DNA from: Pseudofabraea citricarpa
Taxonomy: Eukaryota > Ascomycota > Leotiomycetes > Helotiales > Dermateaceae
Length of the DNA stretch: 64,000 bases
Assembly (NCBI GenBank): GCA_029641185.1
Contig: JAPWGK010000019.1
Span: 682,001-746,000 of the forward strand
Direction: 5' to 3'
Shown: piece by piece, positions 58,801 through 64,000 of the stretch
Layout of the letters: each line of letters begins with the position of its first letter
How positions within the stretch are numbered: the first letter of the stretch is position 1
The notes under the pieces: model-generated
Told to the model about the DNA's origin: nothing
Databases searched by the model: none
Seen by the model: only the letters and a program-made list of their open reading frames with translations
Translations under genes and position numbers: made by a program

Positions 58801-60424
58801 AATATACCTGAATCCAAAAGAGCGATTAGAAGAACTACCCGTCAAGCGATTTTACAGATATGTTTTAGAATCAAAGCCCACATTTGACGACGAAGGACTT
58901 GTGAGACCACTTGGCGCATCATTCAACGGCGTACCACAAGAGGCACTGCTTACTGTCGGGTTAGACATCCCACCAGCTTGGTTAGTAGCTCCAAAGGTGT
59001 CAGCTTATGATCTTGACAACATTAAGCTCAGTTCCGCCAAGACGGATGTAGAGGCTTTGTATGAGTTGGAACACATCCTTATTGAAGGCCATTCTCGCGA
59101 AATTCCCAGTGGAGCAGCTCCTCGTGGTGCACAGCTTGTGTTGGCAACAGAGCGGGATCCCCACTTTGCTGACACAATTATAATGGCTAATTTGGGATAC
59201 TTCCAATTCAAGGCGAATCCTGGTCTCTACAAGATCAATCTTCAGGAAGGGAGAAGCTCAGAGATATTCCAGATTTCTAGTTTAGGCTCCAAAGGATGGA
59301 GGCCTTCACCAGGAGATGATATACCCGAAGTCGTATTGATGAGTTTCCAAGGCACGACTTTATATCCAAGATTGTCACGAAAAGCCGGAATGGAAGCTGA
59401 AGATGTTTTGGAAATCAAGCCCGAGTCAGCAATGGATTTTGTTTCCCGAGGCTTGAACTTTGCGCAAGGTATCATTTCTGGAAAAGGAAAAGGAGCCAAT
59501 GAGCATGCAGACATCAATATTTTCTCGGTTGCTAGTGGCCACCTGTACGAACGTATGCTTAATATCATGATGGTCAGCGTCATGAAGCATACCAAGCACA
59601 CTGTGAAGTTTTGGTTCATTGAGCAATTCCTTTCGCCATCCTTCAAGGATTTTATCCCATTCCTGGCAGCCGAGTACGGTTTCGAATACGAAATGGTTAC
59701 ATTCAAGTGGCCACATTGGCTACGGGCGCAAACGGAGAAGCAGCGTGAGATCTGGGGCTACAAGATCCTGTTTTTGGATGTTCTGTTCCCATTATCTCTC
59801 GACAAAGTCATTTTCGTAGACGCTGATCAAATTGTCCGTACCGACATGATGACCCTCGTCAATCATGATCTTGAGGGCGCTCCTTATGGATTTACACCCA
59901 TGTGCGATAGTCGTGTCGAAATGGAAGGTTTCCGCTTCTGGAAACAGGGTTACTGGAAGAACTTCTTGCGAGGACTCCCATACCACATCAGTGCACTTTA
60001 CGTGGTTGATCTCCATAGGTTCCGTCAAATGGCAGCTGGTGATCGTTTGCGACAACAATACCACCAACTGTCCGCAGACCCTAACAGTTTATCAAACTTG
60101 GATCAGGATCTACCCAACCATATGCAGAGTGTGCTTAAGATTCATAGTTTACCTCAAGAATGGCTCTGGTGCGAGACTTGGTGCAGTGATGAAAGCCAGG
60201 CGCAAGCAAAGACCATCGATTTGTGCAACAACCCTCAAACCAAAGAGCCAAAGCTCGACAGAGCACGCAGACAAGTACCCGAATGGACTGTCTATGATGA
60301 CGAGATTGCGGCTGTGGATCGGAAGAGGAGGGGTATCGAGGAGGAGGAAAAGGAGCCGGAAGTGAAGAACCCAAAGAGTAGAAACCACGAAGAGGTCAAG
60401 ACCAAGAGCAAAGACGAATTGTGA
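55820..60424 (+). CDS. gpt1: UDP-glucose:glycoprotein glucosyltransferase (UGGT)
   Basis: Four exons: 55820-55965, 56015-56368, 56419-57250 and 57299-60424, giving 1485 residues. UGGT is the ER folding sensor that reglucosylates misfolded N-glycoproteins so calnexin can rebind them. A signal peptide is visible (LPWGLTGALLATTYFQSLCAAS). The family's N-terminal start LLETAAEENATSYFPLLDRIADG follows, then thioredoxin-like modules to about residue 1100. The C-terminal GT24 domain (about 1180-1445) has INIFSVASGHLYERML, WGYKILFLDVLFPLSLDKVIFVDADQIVR with the DxD-type DAD near 1285, and NLDQDLPNHMQ. The protein ends SKDEL, a KDEL-type ER-retrieval signal. Introns are 49, 50 and 48 nt; the first acceptor (GAGAAG) has a poor pyrimidine tract but is the only one that restores the frame. 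Confidence 0.95.
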
Positions 60425-62252
60425 GAGCATTTAGAACAAGCATAGGGTTTTCTTAGAATATTGATTACTATACACACTTTTTCGTTTTTTCCCCCTTCAC
60501 ATCATGTACGATGGTAACTACTGGACCTTCGATCGTTAACTTGGGAAGAGTGCCGCCTTTGGGACATTCCTGTCGCTGCTTTGACCTCCTTTCCCTTAGC
60601 GAGGAGGGAAGCGAGGAGCGAAAGCGAGGAAAGACAACATACTCAAGCCGTTTGCTTGGGCCCGAGCTTTGCAAACTATAAGAGGGAGTATAAGCCCTCA
60701 GTTTAATTATCATTGTTAGAGTGTTGGTGCCGTCTTACTCCTCTCGTTGCGTCTATACAAATCAATTATTACTAAGGACCACGAAACTTTTGAATTTTCT
60801 CGAATAGGAAGTAGAGTGGATTGATAAATATGAGTTAATTGGGAAGGCATTTATATTTCTATTCAATTTTGACACTCACTCTTTCGTTTCTGATTTGCTT
60901 TATTCCCGTTTATGATTACTGAGTTATTAGAGGATACCAAGCTTTCAGACATCATCGAGGTTTCTTGACTCGTAGAGTATACATGGCTTAGCCAGTTGCC
61001 ATAGCATCAATTTGGTTTTCGAGACTCGGATGTGTACAGCCATGAAAAGGCATAAATAAACAAGTCAGCACATATTTACAGTCGACTATATGACCACAAA
61101 ATTCCACCACGACTACAAAATCCTACTAAGTAAATATAAAGCGCACAGTTTTCAAATTCATAACCAGTTGCACAAAAATATGGCCTCTTGAAGGCAGTGC
61201 GTAGTAAAAATGAATTTTCAAGTGTTGAAACTCATAAGGATGCAATAACAAGTCTTAACATGGAATTATGGCTAGTTTGAGAAACTTTACAAGCGACAGA
61301 AGAAGAGAAAGAGGCAGTAGTAGAGCATGCCTAGAATATTTGATACATGAGAATCAGTTTTGTGGAGCATCAATTACAGATCTTGTTTAAATTTAATGCT
61401 CTTATGTCAAAACATTTCACCGCAAGAGATAGTACAAGAGTTGAATAAAGGAACGCTTACGAGTACAGTTTTGAGCTCGGGTCTTGTCTACAGGTCCTTG
61501 TTCCTTGTACTTGATTTTCGTTTGAAGTATTTGGTGTGTGATGTATATATCAAGGAATAAATCAACAAGCGAGCATGAAGTATTAGAAAACATATTTCAG
61601 TGTGTCCCTTAATATGACAACACTATCAAAACTTTCAAGGGCTTTACTCTCTAGATATCTAGCAACTGGAGTCTATAGCAACTAATGAATAGTTTGTATC
61701 AGTTTAATAAAGCTCTGTAAAGATGCCTCAAGGCGAGTAAGCCGACATGGTCAAAAGAAGTTTGAAACAGATGCAAGGGAAACTTCCACAAGAGCATTAG
61801 AAAGGGCTTGAAGCGAGCATAACTGATTCTATGTGTTTCTATACACGTGCAGTGAAGATGCCTGGTGCGCTGGGTGAATTTGTTGAAGCCCTCGTCAGCC
61901 TTTTTATACCTCGATTTCGCCGCGCACTTCCAACAATCAACATACACAAAACAACAAAAACTCCTCGCTCGAGACTCTCTACAACCTCAAGACCTCTGTT
62001 TGACAGCGATCAGATATCTCTTCTACACAATCTGATTCTGTCTTTGCTTCTTCGACTTCAATCTACGACCTCAATCTTTGCTTTCGATCTTCGCTGCTAA
62101 CAATACGCGACGCCGTTCCTTGCGCCAACCCGAGTTGCCTCTGCAGTTTATTTGATAAATCAGAAAGCAGACCAGATATGTGAGTCACATCTATCTTTGA
62201 AATGTGTATTGGTGCCCTTTCGCATCCTTAGCTGACCGCAATGTAGTCCAAG
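60425..62252. other. 1.8-kb AT-rich gene-poor region and leader of the last gene
   Basis: No convincing gene from 60425 to about 62100; the sequence is AT-rich with many stops. A likely leader intron (GTGAGT at 62178 to TAG at 62248) precedes the start codon of the last gene. Confidence 0.5.
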
Positions 62253-63874
62253 ATGTCTTCACCTTCCCGTTCCCAAGGCACACCATGCAACCAAACCAAC
62301 CAACCCTCTTCTGTAAGTGTTATTCCTCTACGTACCCATCAATATGGCATGTGGTCAAAAGATCGATGTGCATTGGGATACCCATTCAGCAAATGGCTAT
62401 GCGAACAAACCCAACAGCATCTGATAGAACCAGCGTTGCTAACTTATCGTGTTCATAGACTGCAGCCCACCCTCTGCCACCTTCCTCCACGAGAGATCCA
62501 CGATGCAGTCATATTAGCGACCATGAAGCCCATCGATATTGTCGATGGTGTAACTCGATAACCGTTCCATGGGGCACATTGACTCCGCCGGTTGGCTTGG
62601 ACCCTGATGGGACTACCGTACGGATTGGACCAGTCCATTCTATTTTGGAAGGCGTTAATATCATCGATACCAATGAGCTGGTTATTGTCGGAATTGTAGC
62701 CGACTATGGCCTACAAGTAGGAGTCCCTGGTGTTCCAACTGGCAGTCGCTTAGCTGGTTTTACGACGCCAATTCTAAATGCTGCCGGAAGAAGATTGACT
62801 GAGCTGGTCCTCGAACTCCGCACAGTCTGGGCAGGCTCCGCTACCTCTCAAGCAATTTCGGTAATGGAGGTCATGCTGCTTGCTTTGGAGTCACCTCGAT
62901 TGGGGTTTATGGAACTTCGAAACAGCATTCTTTCAAGATTTCCAGAGCGTTTTGAAACCCCTGTCACCGAGGAGCCCATGGAGAAGCAAGCTGCCGTAGA
63001 TAGCGATGGCGACCACGATTGCCCTAAAGATAGCTCAGTCGGCAACCTTGATCAGTCGTCAAGCTTGCAACAACGCCACAAGAATGCCCCGGCTCCCTCT
63101 GGAAACTGGCAATTTATTGTCGGTAGCGATTTAAGCCTGGCAAGTGTTGGAAATCCGCAGGCCTCGAAGTTCTACCTCACCAGAGTTGACACGAGAAACC
63201 TTCAGAACATCGATACACGCATGTTCCCCAGCATTGCAGCCTTTGATTGGGGCGACAAGGACGCTGTGCGACGTCTGAATAACTGGAGACGCCAGATTAT
63301 TACCAGAACCAACGGTGCGAGCAACGCACCTCGTCCGCCATACACTCAAAAGGAGATTGACACCTTGAAGTGTATCCTCCAAACTTCAATCAACCAGGGA
63401 AAGACACGCAAGACAATGGACTGGCATGATGTTGCGAGACAGTTGAACTCGGCCTTCAAGGGCGTGCTACAGAAGAAGGGCGAGCCGATTAGCCAGACCA
63501 GCAAGAAGCGCAAAGACGGTACTGTGGTTCGCAGTAAAGGTGACGGAACTCTCAAGCAGGACCGCACTGAGATTAATAGAGATGGCACGAGCGTGAAAAC
63601 CCAGTCTTGTAAGTACCTTGACATCCAAGAGATGTTCGAAGCTGGGGGAAACAAGGTTGTGGGAGGAAAGAGCCAAGAGGCTACTTCGGTTAGGGGTACA
63701 AAAAGAAAGGCGCAGGAGCTGGAAGAGTCTAGCGAGGAGTCTGGAGATGAGGACGCAAAAGTTGGACCACGCAACAAGGGGCCTAGAACCCCCCTGCCGG
63801 GTTCTAGACACAACAAGCACCCGCCACCACCACCACCTCCCCCTCCTTCTGGAGCCTCGCTAAGCGTGGCATAA
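62253..63874 (+). CDS. Unrecognised protein with Cys/His-rich motif and Myb-like segment
   Basis: Two coding exons: 62253-62312 and 62459-63874, giving 491 residues. I do not recognise the family. A Cys/His-rich stretch near residues 34-50 (CSHISDHEAHRYCRWC) could bind a metal ion. Residues about 350-400 (PPYTQKEIDTLKCIL, then MDWHDVARQLNSAF) resemble the Myb/SANT-like segment seen in many fungal nuclear proteins. A Lys-rich stretch (QTSKKRKDG) follows. The C-terminus is acidic and Ser-rich, then Pro-rich, with nine consecutive prolines near the end. The 146-nt intron ends GCTAACTTATCGTGTTCATAG, with a good branch site, and joins SS to TAAHPLPPSS in frame. A DNA- or chromatin-binding role is inference only. 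Confidence 0.6.
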
Positions 63875-64000
63875 ATTACCTGTCATAGAGTGGCTGCTTC
63901 TCTGAGGGGATCATACCGAAACAGTCTACATTTGACCCTTGCTGTCCGTAATTACCTTAATTGTATTTATTAGAAAGAGACAGGTCGTCAAGTAATTGCA

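Overview
The window is nuclear DNA of a filamentous ascomycete. Genes carry short spliceosomal introns, mostly 41-146 nt with GT..AG ends and CTAAC/CTGAC-type branch sites. Genes lie on both strands with compact intergenic spaces, and the set is typically fungal: ATG26 sterol glucosyltransferase with GRAM and PH domains, a DIM-2-type DNA methyltransferase, a Chs4/Skt5 chitin-synthase activator and the Mtf2 family. Helotiales/Leotiomycetes is my best guess from overall protein resemblance, but that is inference. I rebuilt 18 spliced or single-exon protein genes, one gene cut by the left edge, and one initiator tRNA.

Layout. 1-1423 (-) is the N-terminal part of the FCP1 CTD phosphatase, cut at the left edge. 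2553-7065 (-) is ATG26. 7886-9549 (-) is the CMR1-like WD40 protein, divergent from an Mtf2-family mitochondrial protein at 9902-11482 (+). 12078-16934 (-) is the DIM-2-type cytosine-5 methyltransferase. 17765-18354 (-) is ERV1, divergent from HEM4 at 18547-19511 (+). An initiator tRNA-Met sits at 19697-19768 (-), next to an AT-rich block of about 1 kb that looks RIP-like or orphan. 21119-22312 (+) is a DUF1917/Bles03 protein. 22711-23336 (-) is the NatC catalytic subunit, divergent from PDAT/LRO1 at 23820-25923 (+).

27603-31414 (-) is condensin subunit 1, divergent from CDC7 kinase at 31717-33178 (+). 33522-34317 (-) is ribosomal protein uL15. 34634-37497 (-) is the CHL1 helicase, divergent from SKT5/CHS4 at 38476-41633 (+). 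42585-44124 (+) is a HOP2-type protein with a long N-terminal extension. 46627-48598 (+) is a protein with two CCCH zinc fingers. 49179-50255 (+) is RPN12. 51310-55227 (-) is coatomer alpha, divergent from UDP-glucose:glycoprotein glucosyltransferase at 55820-60424 (+). 62253-63874 (+) is an unrecognised protein with a Myb-like segment.

This is mostly a conserved housekeeping region, and I see no gene cluster that looks like an undescribed system. Several chromosome-biology genes occur here (CMR1, DIM-2, condensin, CDC7, CHL1, HOP2), and three of their promoters contain an ACGCGT (MCB-type) hexamer. The most interesting local details are these: a SKT5 CaaX box that exists only if the last intron is removed; DIM-2 short motifs (N-terminal PxVxL-like pair, C-terminal SUMO-interacting-like motif, alternative first exon); a GC-AG intron in ATG26; an in-frame exitron-like intron; and an ambiguous, possibly much longer N-terminus for coatomer alpha.
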